Source: a bacterium
GTDB taxonomy: Bacteria > Desulfobacterota > Binatia > HRBIN30 > CADEER01
Reading direction: 5' to 3'
Length of the DNA stretch: 64,000 nt
Assembly (NCBI GenBank): GCA_019637795.1
Contig: JAHBUY010000008.1
Location: forward strand, 124,001-188,000
The translations under genes were made by a program, and so were the position numbers. This document shows positions 16,993-24,212 of the stretch, piece by piece. Position 1 is the stretch's first letter. Each line of letters begins with the position of its first letter. A model generated the notes under the pieces. It saw nothing but the letters and a program-made list of their open reading frames with translations. It did not search any database and was not told the origin of the DNA.

Positions 16993-18222
16993 ATGACGTT
17001 GCGGCGGAAGCTGGGGTGGGTGGCGGTGCTGTACTTCGCCGAGACGCTGCCCTTCGGCGTGGTGCGCGAGGTGATGCCGGTGTACCTGCGCGCCAGCGGC
17101 GTCGACCTGACCGCGATCGGCCTCTACTCGCTGCTCGGGATGCCCTGGGCGCTGAAGGTGGCATGGTCGCCGCTGATCGATCGCTACGGCGACCGCCGCG
17201 TCTGGATGGCGGTCTGTCTGGCGGTGATCGCCGTCGCCACGGCGGTGCTCGGCAGCGTCGAGCCGTCCGCCGCGCTCCTCGTCGGCCTGCTGATGCTGCT
17301 CATCGCCTTCGCCTCGGCGACGCAGGACATCGCCATCGACGCCTACACCATCGGCCTGGTGTCGCCGGGCGAGGAGGGCAGCGCCAACGGCGTGCGCCTG
17401 ACCGTGGCGCGCCTGACGCTGATCCTGAGCGGCGGCGGCCTGGTGCTGCTCTCGACCTGGCTCGGCTGGGCGGCGGTGTTCGCGATCGCCGCCGTGACGC
17501 TCGCCGCGCTGGCGCTGGTGGCGCCGTGGGCGCCGCGCGTCGCGGTGTCGCCGGAAGCGCGTCGCCACTGGCTCAGGCCGCTGCTGGAATGGGCGCGGCG
17601 ACCCGGCGCGCCCGCCGTCTTCGCCTTCGTGCTGCTCTACAAGCTGGGCGACGCGGCCATGGGGCCGATGGTGAAGCCGTTCTGGCTCGATTCGGGGCTG
17701 AGCGTCGGCGAGGTGGGCGTCGTCTCCAGCACCGTCGGGATGTTCGCCACCATCGCCGGCGCCATCGTCGGCGGGCGCTTCACCGATCGCTTCGGCATCT
17801 GGCGCGCGCTGCTCGCGCTCGGGCTGGCGCAGGCGCTCTCCAATTTCGGTTATGCCACCGCGGCGTGGTGGACCCCGTCGCACGCGGCGACGCCGGTCGC
17901 GGCGCTCGCCGACGGCTGGCACGCGCTCGCCGAACCAACGCGGCTGCTCATCTACGGCGCCTCGATGGTGGAGTCGTTCACCAGCGGTCTCGGCACCGCG
18001 GCGTTTCTCGCCTTCCTGATGAACATCTGCGACAAGGAGCACGCGGCGGTGCAGTACGCCGGCCTCTCGGCGTTGTTCGGGCTGAGCCGCGACGCCGCCG
18101 GCGGGGTGAGCGGCGCGGCGGTGCAGGCGGTCGGGTACGCCGCCTGGTTCGCCGTCACGGTCGGGCTGGCGATGCCGGCGCTGCTGCTGCTGCCGCGCAT
18201 CCGCTCCTGGATCCGCGAGTGA
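16993..18222 (+). CDS. MFS permease, AmpG-like
   Basis: A 409-residue transporter with about 12 hydrophobic segments. ALKVAWSPLIDRYGDRRVW between helices 2 and 3 and the ATQDIAIDAYTIGLV segment are hallmarks of the AmpG/PAT (SLC33-like) branch, which imports anhydromuropeptides or acetyl-CoA. The substrate is not proven here; the cell-wall-recycling role is inferred from the family. No beta-lactamase or amidase is next to it. Confidence 0.83.
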   Translation: MTLRRKLGWVAVLYFAETLPFGVVREVMPVYLRASGVDLTAIGLYSLLGMPWALKVAWSPLIDRYGDRRVWMAVCLAVIAVATAVLGSVEPSAALLVGLLMLLIAFASATQDIAIDAYTIGLVSPGEEGSANGVRLTVARLTLILSGGGLVLLSTWLGWAAVFAIAAVTLAALALVAPWAPRVAVSPEARRHWLRPLLEWARRPGAPAVFAFVLLYKLGDAAMGPMVKPFWLDSGLSVGEVGVVSSTVGMFATIAGAIVGGRFTDRFGIWRALLALGLAQALSNFGYATAAWWTPSHAATPVAALADGWHALAEPTRLLIYGASMVESFTSGLGTAAFLAFLMNICDKEHAAVQYAGLSALFGLSRDAAGGVSGAAVQAVGYAAWFAVTVGLAMPALLLLPRIRSWIRE

Positions 18223-18285
18223 CTCGGTGTCCGCCGCCGCCGCGGGCCGCTGGGGTTTCGCCGCGCCCGTGATAGGAGGTGCGCC

Positions 18286-19266
18286 ATGCGTGCCATCGTC
18301 TTCGATCAGCCAGGCGACGAGAGCGTCCTCCATCTCGGCGACGTGCCCGCGCCGCCGCTCGGCGCCAACGACGTCCGCATCCGCGTCCGGGCGACGGCGG
18401 TGAACCGCGCCGACCTGCTGCAGCGGCAGGGACTGTATCCGCCGCCGCCCGGGGCGTCCGCCGTCCTCGGGCTCGAGTGCGGCGGCGAGATCGCCGAGGT
18501 GGGGAGCGCGGTCCGCGGCTGGACGGTCGGCGAGCGGGCGATGGCGCTGCTCGCCGGCGGCGGCTACGCCGAGCAGGCGGTGGTCGATGCCGGCTCGGTG
18601 CTGCGCGTGCCGGAGGCGTTATCGGATGAGGAGGGCGGGGCGTTCGCCGAGGTGTTCCTCACCGCGTTCCTCAATCTCTTCATGCTCGGCGCGGTGCCCG
18701 ACGGCGGCAGCGTGCTCGTGCACGGCGGCGGCAGCGGCGTCGGCACGGCGGCGATCACCCTCTGTCGCGTCGCCGGGGTGCGCATCCTGGTCACCGCCGG
18801 CAGCGAGGAGAAATGCGAGCGCTGCCTGGCGCACGGCGCCGACGCGGCGATCAACTACCGCCGCGGCGATTTCGCCCCGGCGGTGCGCGACGCGACCGGC
18901 GGCCGCGGCGTGGACGTGGTGCTGGACGCGATCGGCGGCCGCTACCTGGAGAGCAATCTGGCGGCCCTGGCGATTGGTGGCCGGCTGGTGGTGATCGGGC
19001 TGATGGGGGGCGCGCGCGGCGAGCTCGACCTCGCCGGCCTGATGGTCAAGCGGCAGCAGATCATCGGCTCGACGCTGCGCACCCGCCCCGCCGCCGAGAA
19101 GGCGGCGATCGTCCAGGCCTTCGTCGCCCGTTTCGGCGCCGCGCTCGCGGCCGGACGCATCCGGCCGGTGATCGATCGCGTCCTGCCGCTCGAGCACGCC
19201 GCCGAAGCGCACCGCATCATGAAGGCGAGCGAGCATTTCGGGAAGATCGCCCTCCGCGTGTCGTAG
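18286..19266 (+). CDS. zinc-independent quinone oxidoreductase (PIG3-type MDR)
   Basis: A 326-residue medium-chain dehydrogenase/reductase. The N-terminal GroES-like domain has TAVNRADLLQRQGLYPPP, typical of the PIG3/TP53I3 subgroup. The NADPH-binding Rossmann motif is HGGGSGVGTAAI. Zinc-ligand cysteines are absent, as expected for quinone reductases. The start follows an excellent ATAGGAGGTGCGCC site. It is transcribed toward the DUF1329 gene, with a hairpin between. Confidence 0.9.
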   Translation: MRAIVFDQPGDESVLHLGDVPAPPLGANDVRIRVRATAVNRADLLQRQGLYPPPPGASAVLGLECGGEIAEVGSAVRGWTVGERAMALLAGGGYAEQAVVDAGSVLRVPEALSDEEGGAFAEVFLTAFLNLFMLGAVPDGGSVLVHGGGSGVGTAAITLCRVAGVRILVTAGSEEKCERCLAHGADAAINYRRGDFAPAVRDATGGRGVDVVLDAIGGRYLESNLAALAIGGRLVVIGLMGGARGELDLAGLMVKRQQIIGSTLRTRPAAEKAAIVQAFVARFGAALAAGRIRPVIDRVLPLEHAAEAHRIMKASEHFGKIALRVS

Positions 19267-19273
19267 CGTGGAT

Positions 19274-19310
19274 GGCTGCCCGTCGGCCCTCGCGAACGCC
19301 GCGGGCAGCC
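19274..19310. terminator. hairpin between convergent genes
   Basis: GGCTGCCCG (19274-19282) and CGGGCAGCC (19302-19310) form a perfect 9-bp stem with a 19-nt loop, placed between the convergent quinone oxidoreductase and DUF1329 genes. A bidirectional terminator is likely; there is no T-tract. Confidence 0.45.
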
Positions 19311-19317
19311 GGCCGTC

Positions 19318-20631
19318 TCACTGCGCCGCCTGGATCAGGCTCGAGATCTTGAACCAGCTCTCCGTCAGCCCGAGCCGATCGCCCATGTTGAAGAACCAAC
19401 CCTCGGCGTCGCTGCTGGCGCGGCTCGGCAGGGCGACGCGGGTGACGTGATCGGCATTGACGTCGACCATCACCACGGCGGGCGAGAAGCCCATGTCGTC
19501 GGGGTAGACCGAGACCTTGGCGCCGGCGAACGGCTCCTTGCGATACGAGAACAGGTTCAGCCACACCTTCCACAACTGGCCGCTGTGGTCGTAGAGGTCC
19601 GACAGCGGCACGACGTAGGTCTCGGCGTCGACGAACAGGACGCGTTTCGCGTACGCGTACTGCGGCAGCTTGGAGGTGCCCTCGATGACGTACACGCGGC
19701 GGGGCTCCCAGACGTCGTCGAAGGCGAAGTCGGCGCTGCCGGCGCCCCACTGCACCGGGAAGTGCGTGCCGTGCATCGGCGCCAGGACCGTGCGCTCGCC
19801 GAGGAACCGCCAGTCCATCCAGCCGATGTGGCCGCTGTAGCCGAAGTAGCTGTCGCTATCGATGTCCTGGTTGAACAGCGCGTCCGAGCGCTGCGCGTTG
19901 GACAGGCGCCGCACGCGCCGCAGGTTGGGCAGGTAGAGCCAACTGTCGTCCGGGCGCCCCGGGCTGATGTAGCGGACGCCGGTCATGCCGACGCCGCGCA
20001 GGTCGAGCGGCTCCGCCACCGGGTGCAGCGATTCGCGATAGCGGATGCCCTCAGGGTTGGGCAGCGACGGCCGCGGGTCGACGTAGAGCCGGCCGTTGTA
20101 GAAGAGGCGGCGCAGATAGCCGAGCTGGAAGTGGCGTTCGACCGTCATCGGCGCGCCGGCGCGGCCGATCGGGCCGGCGTCGGCGGAGAAGTCGCGGGCG
20201 TCGAGGTCGTCGGTGGCGAGCCACTTGTAGGCGGCGTTCCACATCACCTTCACGGCCGCCTGCGGATCGGCGGGATCGATGGCCGGGAAGGGAAGGCCGG
20301 CGACGTAGTTCTGCAGCGTCAGCCCGTCGCTGCCCAGGCGCACCTGCGGCGCGTAGCGCTCGGTCGCCTCGCGATAGGCGGCGGGCGGCGGGATCGGGCG
20401 CGGCTCGCCGACGCGCAGCGTCATGCCGCGGCGCACGCACCATGCGACGCCGGGCGTCAGCAGCTCGCCGGCGGCGGCGATGGTATCGGGGGTGACGACG
20501 TCGCCCGGGGTCGCTTGCGCGGCGGCGCCACGCGCGGCGAGCGCGAGCGCGAGCGCGATGAGCAGCAGCGCGGACTTGGCGACGCGGCGCCGATGGCGTA
20601 GCGTCGCCGGCGTGTCGACGGGGGAGCGCAA
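19318..20631 (-). CDS. DUF1329 family outer-membrane/periplasmic protein
   Basis: A 437-residue exported protein. A basic n-region and hydrophobic core (KSALLLIALALALAARGAAA) form a signal peptide. The mature part has GDVVTPDTIAAAGELLTPG, PWRRVRRL-like YLPNLRRVRRLSNAQRSD and DIDSDSYFGYSGHIGWMDW, characteristic of DUF1329, a LolA/LolB-like sorting fold. These proteins normally occur with DUF1302 outer-membrane proteins, one of which is encoded at 40329. The only usual start in range is TTG at 20631, which overlaps the start of the divergent SDR gene by about 20 bp, so the exact N-terminus is uncertain. Confidence 0.85.
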   Translation of the reverse strand: MRSPVDTPATLRHRRRVAKSALLLIALALALAARGAAAQATPGDVVTPDTIAAAGELLTPGVAWCVRRGMTLRVGEPRPIPPPAAYREATERYAPQVRLGSDGLTLQNYVAGLPFPAIDPADPQAAVKVMWNAAYKWLATDDLDARDFSADAGPIGRAGAPMTVERHFQLGYLRRLFYNGRLYVDPRPSLPNPEGIRYRESLHPVAEPLDLRGVGMTGVRYISPGRPDDSWLYLPNLRRVRRLSNAQRSDALFNQDIDSDSYFGYSGHIGWMDWRFLGERTVLAPMHGTHFPVQWGAGSADFAFDDVWEPRRVYVIEGTSKLPQYAYAKRVLFVDAETYVVPLSDLYDHSGQLWKVWLNLFSYRKEPFAGAKVSVYPDDMGFSPAVVMVDVNADHVTRVALPSRASSDAEGWFFNMGDRLGLTESWFKISSLIQAAQ

Positions 20632-21235
20632 TGCGCCGGCGATCTGGGTGTGCGGCCGTGGGACGCCGGCGACGGCGTTGGCGAAAGCGCTGGCGACCCG
20701 GGCGCGCGTCCACGCGTCGACGCTGCCGGCGGCGCGCCTGACCACCGCGGCGGCCGATGCCGCCAGCGCGCGGCTCGCCGAGCAGGCGTGGCGCGCGCTG
20801 GGGACGGTCGATGCGACGATCATCGTGCCGACCGTAGCAACCACCTCCCGCCGCCGTAAGCCGGGGCGCGGCGCGCCGATGTCACCGCCGGTGTCGGCGT
20901 GGCGCGACGGCATCGACGCCACGGTGCGCGCCAGCTTCCTGGTCGGCCGCGCCGCCGGCGGCGCGCTCGAGCGCCAGGGCGGCGGCGCGCTGCTCATCGT
21001 CATCGACGCGGCGCCGCCCGATGATGCGATCGCCGCCGTGACCAGCGAGGCGTTGTCCTGTCTCGTCGACACGCTGGCGCGGGCCCTGCGACGCACCGTG
21101 CGGGTCGGCGAGGTGGCCGTCGATCGCGCCGCCACGCCTGCTGCGACCCTGGCGCAGCACCTCCTGCACGCCGTCACCGCGCCGCGGCCCGGCCCGCGTC
21201 TGGTGATGCGATCCGGTGGCGGATCGGCGGGTTGA
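20612..21235 (+). CDS. SDR-like Rossmann protein
   Basis: A 207-residue protein that reads like a short-chain dehydrogenase: a beta-strand plus glycine turn IWVCGRGTPATALAKAL, a central DATIIVPTVA strand, an internal GGALLIVIDAA strand, and helices with the usual SDR spacing. The catalytic Tyr-x-x-x-Lys is not visible, so it may be a catalytically degenerate SDR. The start is GTG, overlapping the divergent DUF1329 start region. The stop codon TGA lies inside the -35 box of the tRNA-Gln promoter. Moderate confidence that it is expressed; family assignment is weaker. Confidence 0.6.
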   Translation: MSTGERNAPAIWVCGRGTPATALAKALATRARVHASTLPAARLTTAAADAASARLAEQAWRALGTVDATIIVPTVATTSRRRKPGRGAPMSPPVSAWRDGIDATVRASFLVGRAAGGALERQGGGALLIVIDAAPPDDAIAAVTSEALSCLVDTLARALRRTVRVGEVAVDRAATPAATLAQHLLHAVTAPRPGPRLVMRSGGGSAG

Positions 21236-21259
21236 CTTCAAAAGGCTCGCGGGTAATCT
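21232..21259 (+). promoter_or_regulatory. sigma-70 promoter of tRNA-Gln
   Basis: TTGACT (21232-21237), a 16-nt spacer and TAATCT (21254-21259), 13 bp before the mature tRNA. The stop codon of the upstream SDR-like gene lies inside the -35 box. Confidence 0.7.
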
Positions 21260-21272
21260 ACGCCGCAGTTGG

Positions 21273-21345
21273 TGAGGAGTCGGCTAATTGGTAAGCCACC
21301 TGACTCTGGATCAGGCGATTGTAGGTTCGAGTCCTACCTCCTCAG
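21273..21345 (+). tRNA. tRNA-Gln (CTG)
   Basis: Acceptor TGAGGAG/CTCCTCA, anticodon stem CCTGA/TCAGG around CTCTGGA (anticodon CTG), T-arm GTAGGTTCGAGTCCTAC, discriminator G. CCA is not encoded. The U1-A72 pair is the expected glutaminyl identity feature. Confidence 0.95.
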
Positions 21346-21397
21346 CTCAGTAGACATAGGGTTCGTCGCGACCGGCCGTTCGCGGCCAGCGACATGC

Positions 21398-21424
21398 ATG
21401 AGCCGGGACCACCACCCGGCTCAT
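21398..21424 (+). terminator. hairpin between tRNA-Gln and tRNA-Glu
   Basis: ATGAGCCGGG (21398-21407) pairs perfectly with CCCGGCTCAT (21415-21424) across a 7-nt loop. It could terminate or process the tRNA-Gln transcript before tRNA-Glu. No U-run. Confidence 0.4.
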
Positions 21425-21458
21425 CGTATGTTGAGGGAGCGCCACCCGCGAAGCTCAC

Positions 21459-21531
21459 GGTCCCATCGTCTAGCGGCCTAGGACACCGGCCTCTCACGTC
21501 GGGAACACGGGTTCGATTCCCGTTGGGACCA
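21459..21531 (+). tRNA. tRNA-Glu (CTC)
   Basis: Acceptor GGTCCCA/TGGGACC, anticodon loop CTCTCAC (anticodon CTC) closed by CCGGC/GTCGG, T-arm CACGGGTTCGATTCCCGTT, discriminator A. CCA is not encoded. The accessory islet begins directly downstream. Confidence 0.94.
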
Positions 21532-21559
21532 CTTTCTTCTTCAAGGGTTTTTCGGCGGA

Positions 21560-21591
21560 AACTGCGAACCTGGGCTTCCGGGTTCGCAGTT
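21560..21591 (+). terminator. hairpin downstream of tRNA-Glu
   Basis: AACTGCGAACC (21560-21570) and GGTTCGCAGTT (21581-21591) form a perfect 11-bp stem with a 10-nt loop, 28 nt past tRNA-Glu. The sequence on the minus-strand side ends in AAAAACCC. A tRNA terminator is likely; it might also close the hicAB operon from the other side. Confidence 0.5.
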
Positions 21592-21676
21592 CTCGACCGC
21601 CCTTGGGAGGCGCAGGCCGACTGGCATCGCTGCCGATCGACGCCGACTCTGGGAAGGATGACGCGGCGCAGGGCCA

Positions 21677-22044
21677 TCATCTGCGGGTGATCGGCAGGAG
21701 CCGAACGCGCACGCGGGCATCTTCCAGTATGACGACGGCACCTTCCTCCAGTACTGCCTGTAGGTTGGGAAGGTTGGCGCACAACATCTGTGCTTGTAAC
21801 GTCGGGCCGGCGCTGGCTGGCGCGGCGAAGCAGGATGACGGAGGGCAGCTTCTCCTCGCGGATCGCCAAGAGGGCGCCGAAATCGGTGTCGGCTGACACC
21901 GGTACTCGGTCTTCCTTGGCGGCACGTGCAAACACCTCCTGGTCGCTGGCGCTCGACATGTCGTATGAGCGCACGTGCACGGCGTCGTGGCCGGCGCGAG
22001 ACAGGTGCTCGGCGACCACCGGTGACAGCGCGTTCACCTCTCAT
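21677..22044 (-). pseudogene. decayed DUF5615 (PIN-like toxin) gene in hicAB operon
   Basis: The translated pieces match the DUF5615 PIN-like family: LSPVVAEHLSRAGHDAVHVR, then VSADTDFGALLAI, then, in another frame, MLCANLPNLQAVLEEGAVV and a RVRLLPITRR tail. The switch from the first frame to the second is at the GGG run 21804-21806 (CCC on the coding strand); removing one base restores a continuous RRPTLQAQ junction. The usual N-terminal LLDEN strand, with its first acidic residue, is missing. The ATG overlaps the hicB stop (ATGA) but opens a third frame; a GTG at 22037 opens the conserved one. Either a pseudogene or an assembly indel plus truncation. Confidence 0.7.
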
Positions 22045-22466
22045 GCTGCATGACTTTGCTGGAGGACAATATCGCGGTCGGGCGCGATGGCGCGCAGCAG
22101 TTCGTCGAGCTTCTCGATCGTCGGAACGGACACGCCCTGTTCGTACCTCGCATATGCATTCCGTGACTTCGCTCCCATGCGTCGAGCGACCTGAGCCAGC
22201 GAGAGCCCGCTCTTCTGCCGCTGCCTTTGCAGCAGAAGGCTGATCATCGTCCGCGGATCATCCGAACCCACCTCGAACGCCGCCGATGCGGTCGGATGAA
22301 CGGCTACCGAGAAGCCCTTGCGATCGACGATGGCCGCAAACCAGTCCGCAATCATCTCGAGCGCTTCCTTGCGGGTGCGCCCTTGCGTCATGGCATCAAA
22401 CACCGGGACTTCGGCCAGCCACCACCGCCCATCTCTGGACAGCTTTCCTTGGAATCGCATGCTCAC
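22041..22466 (-). CDS. hicB: HicB-family antitoxin with C-terminal HTH
   Basis: A 141-residue protein. The N-terminal partial RNase-H-like HicB fold has WWLAEVPVFDAMTQGRTRKEA; the C-terminal XRE-type HTH is SLAQVARRMGAKSRNAYARYEQ, expected to repress the operon. It starts at GTG overlapping the hicA stop by 4 bp, and its own stop overlaps the ATG of the DUF5615 remnant. Toxin first, antitoxin second is the standard HicAB order. Confidence 0.87.
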   Translation of the reverse strand: MSMRFQGKLSRDGRWWLAEVPVFDAMTQGRTRKEALEMIADWFAAIVDRKGFSVAVHPTASAAFEVGSDDPRTMISLLLQRQRQKSGLSLAQVARRMGAKSRNAYARYEQGVSVPTIEKLDELLRAIAPDRDIVLQQSHAA

Positions 22467-22639
22467 ACCTTCCTCATGGCACGACTCAGAATCGCTTTGG
22501 CGAGCTTCTCGTTGATCTCGGCATGGCGCGGTATCGGCTCTTCTCGCGAGTCATCCGTCCACACATCGTGCTTCCCTCCATGACGCGAGAACCTCCAGCC
22601 GAGCGCTCGAAGCCGTCGTTCGAGCTCTCGCCGCTTCAT
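22463..22639 (-). CDS. hicA: HicA-family mRNA interferase toxin
   Basis: A 58-residue double-stranded-RNA-binding-like toxin: start MKRRELERRLRALGW, then the catalytic-type segment RHGGKHDVWT (family GG-KH with the active His) and IPRHAEINEKLAKAIL. Length and motifs match HicA/YcfA, which cleave mRNA when not bound by HicB. The start ATG is the first one giving the family N-terminus; the in-frame sequence upstream belongs to IS-derived DNA. hicA sits directly beside the IS3-family remnant. Confidence 0.87.
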   Translation of the reverse strand: MKRRELERRLRALGWRFSRHGGKHDVWTDDSREEPIPRHAEINEKLAKAILSRAMRKV

Positions 22640-22724
22640 GGTCCGGATGTACACCGATTGGTGTTCAGCGGCAAGGAACGTGGTCAACTCCGTGATTGGC
22701 CGCGCCGCGTAGGGCTCGACCCAT

Positions 22725-22904
22725 TGAGGTGGACCCCATTTCCTGGACCGGGAACCGGTCTTGGTACGTCGGCCAGGACCGGGGCTCGATGGGTTCGCGC
22801 TTGTAGGTCGCGAAGAAGGGCTCGGCGAGGGCGTTGTCCCAGGACGCGCCGGTCGGGGGCAAGTCCAGAGCCAGGAATCGGTCAATGACGCCGGCTGTCC
22901 CCAT
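22725..22904 (-). mobile_element. IS3-family insertion sequence remnant
   Basis: On the minus strand (22904 to 22767) a translated fragment reads GASWDNALAEPFFATYKRE and ends PRSWPT, the DDE-region signature of IS3-family OrfB, ending well short of the usual C-terminus. At 22725-22751 the plus strand begins TGAGGTGGACCCCATTTCC, which looks like an IS terminal inverted repeat. Transposase DNA and the end are therefore joined by an internal deletion, and the opposite end with OrfA and most of OrfB is missing. A dead element flanking hicA. Confidence 0.65.
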
Positions 22905-23012
22905 TCCCTCGCAACGAGGCCCTCGCAGGGGGCGGGGGCGGCAGGAGCTCATCGGCTACACCGCGGCCGGCGCGATGTACGGCGGCGGCGGGATTCGCTG
23001 CAGGGCGGCGGC

Positions 23013-24134
23013 ATGCTCGACCGACTTCTCGGCGCGGCGGTCAACGCGGGCATTCTGTTGGCCGCGGCCGGCGCGCTGGGGCTGGCCGGGATGTGGCTCC
23101 GCCGGCGTCTGACTGGCTCGCGCTGGCGGCCGCTGGTCGACGCGGTCGTGGTCGGCGCCGCGGCTCTCGGCCTCGCGGGGACGGTCGTGGAGGTGGCGGC
23201 GGTGGTTTACGACGTGCCGGTTCGCCTCGCGCCGTGGCAGTACGTCGAGTACCGGCCGGGACGATTCGGCCAGCAGCCGAACCAGCACTGGACCGCCCCG
23301 CCGTTGCCGCGCTGGCCGGGCTACGAGGTGCGCACTAACGAGGACGGACTGCGCAGCGATCGCCCGCGACTCCCCGACGCGCTGGCGCCAGACGAGCGGC
23401 GCGTCATGTTCTTCGGCGATTCGTTCACCTTCGGCGTCGGCCTCGAGGCCGCGCAGAGCTATCCGGCGCAGGCCGAGACGCTGTTGCAGGCGGCGGCGCC
23501 CCGCTATCGCTGGATCGCGCTCAACGCCGGCATGGGCGGCACCAACATCTTCACCGCCGTCGAGTGGTTCGCCTGGCTCGCCCCCCGGTACCATCCGCGG
23601 GTGGCGGTCTTCACCGTCCACGAGCTCGACGACATCCTGCCCGACGTCAACAGCGAGCTGCGCCGGCACGAGCGGGACCCGCTGCGCCCGCTGGCTCGCT
23701 TCGCGCTCTACCGGCTGGTCCGCAGGGCATGGCAGACCGTGCGCTACGTGCGGATGCGTGACCATGGGCGCCGCATCGCGGCGGGCGAATTGCCGGCGGA
23801 GCGCGCCATGCTGCTGGCGGAGATCACGGCATCGGCCGCCCTGATGGCCGAGACGGCGCGCGGCGCCGGCTGCGCCGTGGTGTTCAACCGCATCCGCGTT
23901 CGCGCGCCCGACTGGCGCCCGGCGTCGGCGGCGCAATCGCTGCTTCACCCCTACGTCGCCGCCGGCGCCGAGCTGGTCGACACCATCTGGAACCCCGACG
24001 ACCCGTCCCTGTCGATTCCCGACGACAGTCACCCGACCCCCGCCGGCGCGCTGCTGCTCGCCCGCGCCGTCGTGCCCGCCATCCTCGCCGCGGCGGAGGG
24101 CCGATCGCCGTCCGGTGGCCGGGCGGAGCGGTAG
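23013..24134 (+). CDS. membrane-anchored SGNH hydrolase-like protein
   Basis: A 373-residue protein. Two N-terminal hydrophobic segments (about 4-30 and 40-70) anchor a periplasmic SGNH/GDSL domain. The nucleophile block is FFGDSFTFGVG, the oxyanion glycine region AGMGGTN, and the C-terminal catalytic Asp/His pair lies in DDSHPTPAG. Such proteins are often O-acetyl transferases or esterases acting on surface glycans; no substrate can be assigned. The ATG lies just beyond the IS remnant, and the reading frame extended upstream runs through IS-derived DNA, so the short start is preferred. Confidence 0.75.
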   Translation: MLDRLLGAAVNAGILLAAAGALGLAGMWLRRRLTGSRWRPLVDAVVVGAAALGLAGTVVEVAAVVYDVPVRLAPWQYVEYRPGRFGQQPNQHWTAPPLPRWPGYEVRTNEDGLRSDRPRLPDALAPDERRVMFFGDSFTFGVGLEAAQSYPAQAETLLQAAAPRYRWIALNAGMGGTNIFTAVEWFAWLAPRYHPRVAVFTVHELDDILPDVNSELRRHERDPLRPLARFALYRLVRRAWQTVRYVRMRDHGRRIAAGELPAERAMLLAEITASAALMAETARGAGCAVVFNRIRVRAPDWRPASAAQSLLHPYVAAGAELVDTIWNPDDPSLSIPDDSHPTPAGALLLARAVVPAILAAAEGRSPSGGRAER

Positions 24135-24212
24135 GGCGCCGCCCCGCGTGATCGGCGGCGACGCGCCGGCGGATTTCATGAATCGGTAACAATTGACTGC
24201 TAGCGGCACCCC

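Noticed and set aside
22640..22885. Upstream in-frame extension of hicA
   Set aside because: It runs into IS-derived sequence; HicA proteins are about 60 residues and start at MKRRELERRL.
21532..22960. Search for an att repeat of the tRNA-Glu 3' end downstream of the islet
   Set aside because: No second copy of the acceptor/T-arm sequence was seen before 22960, so integrase-mediated insertion is not supported by the sequence.
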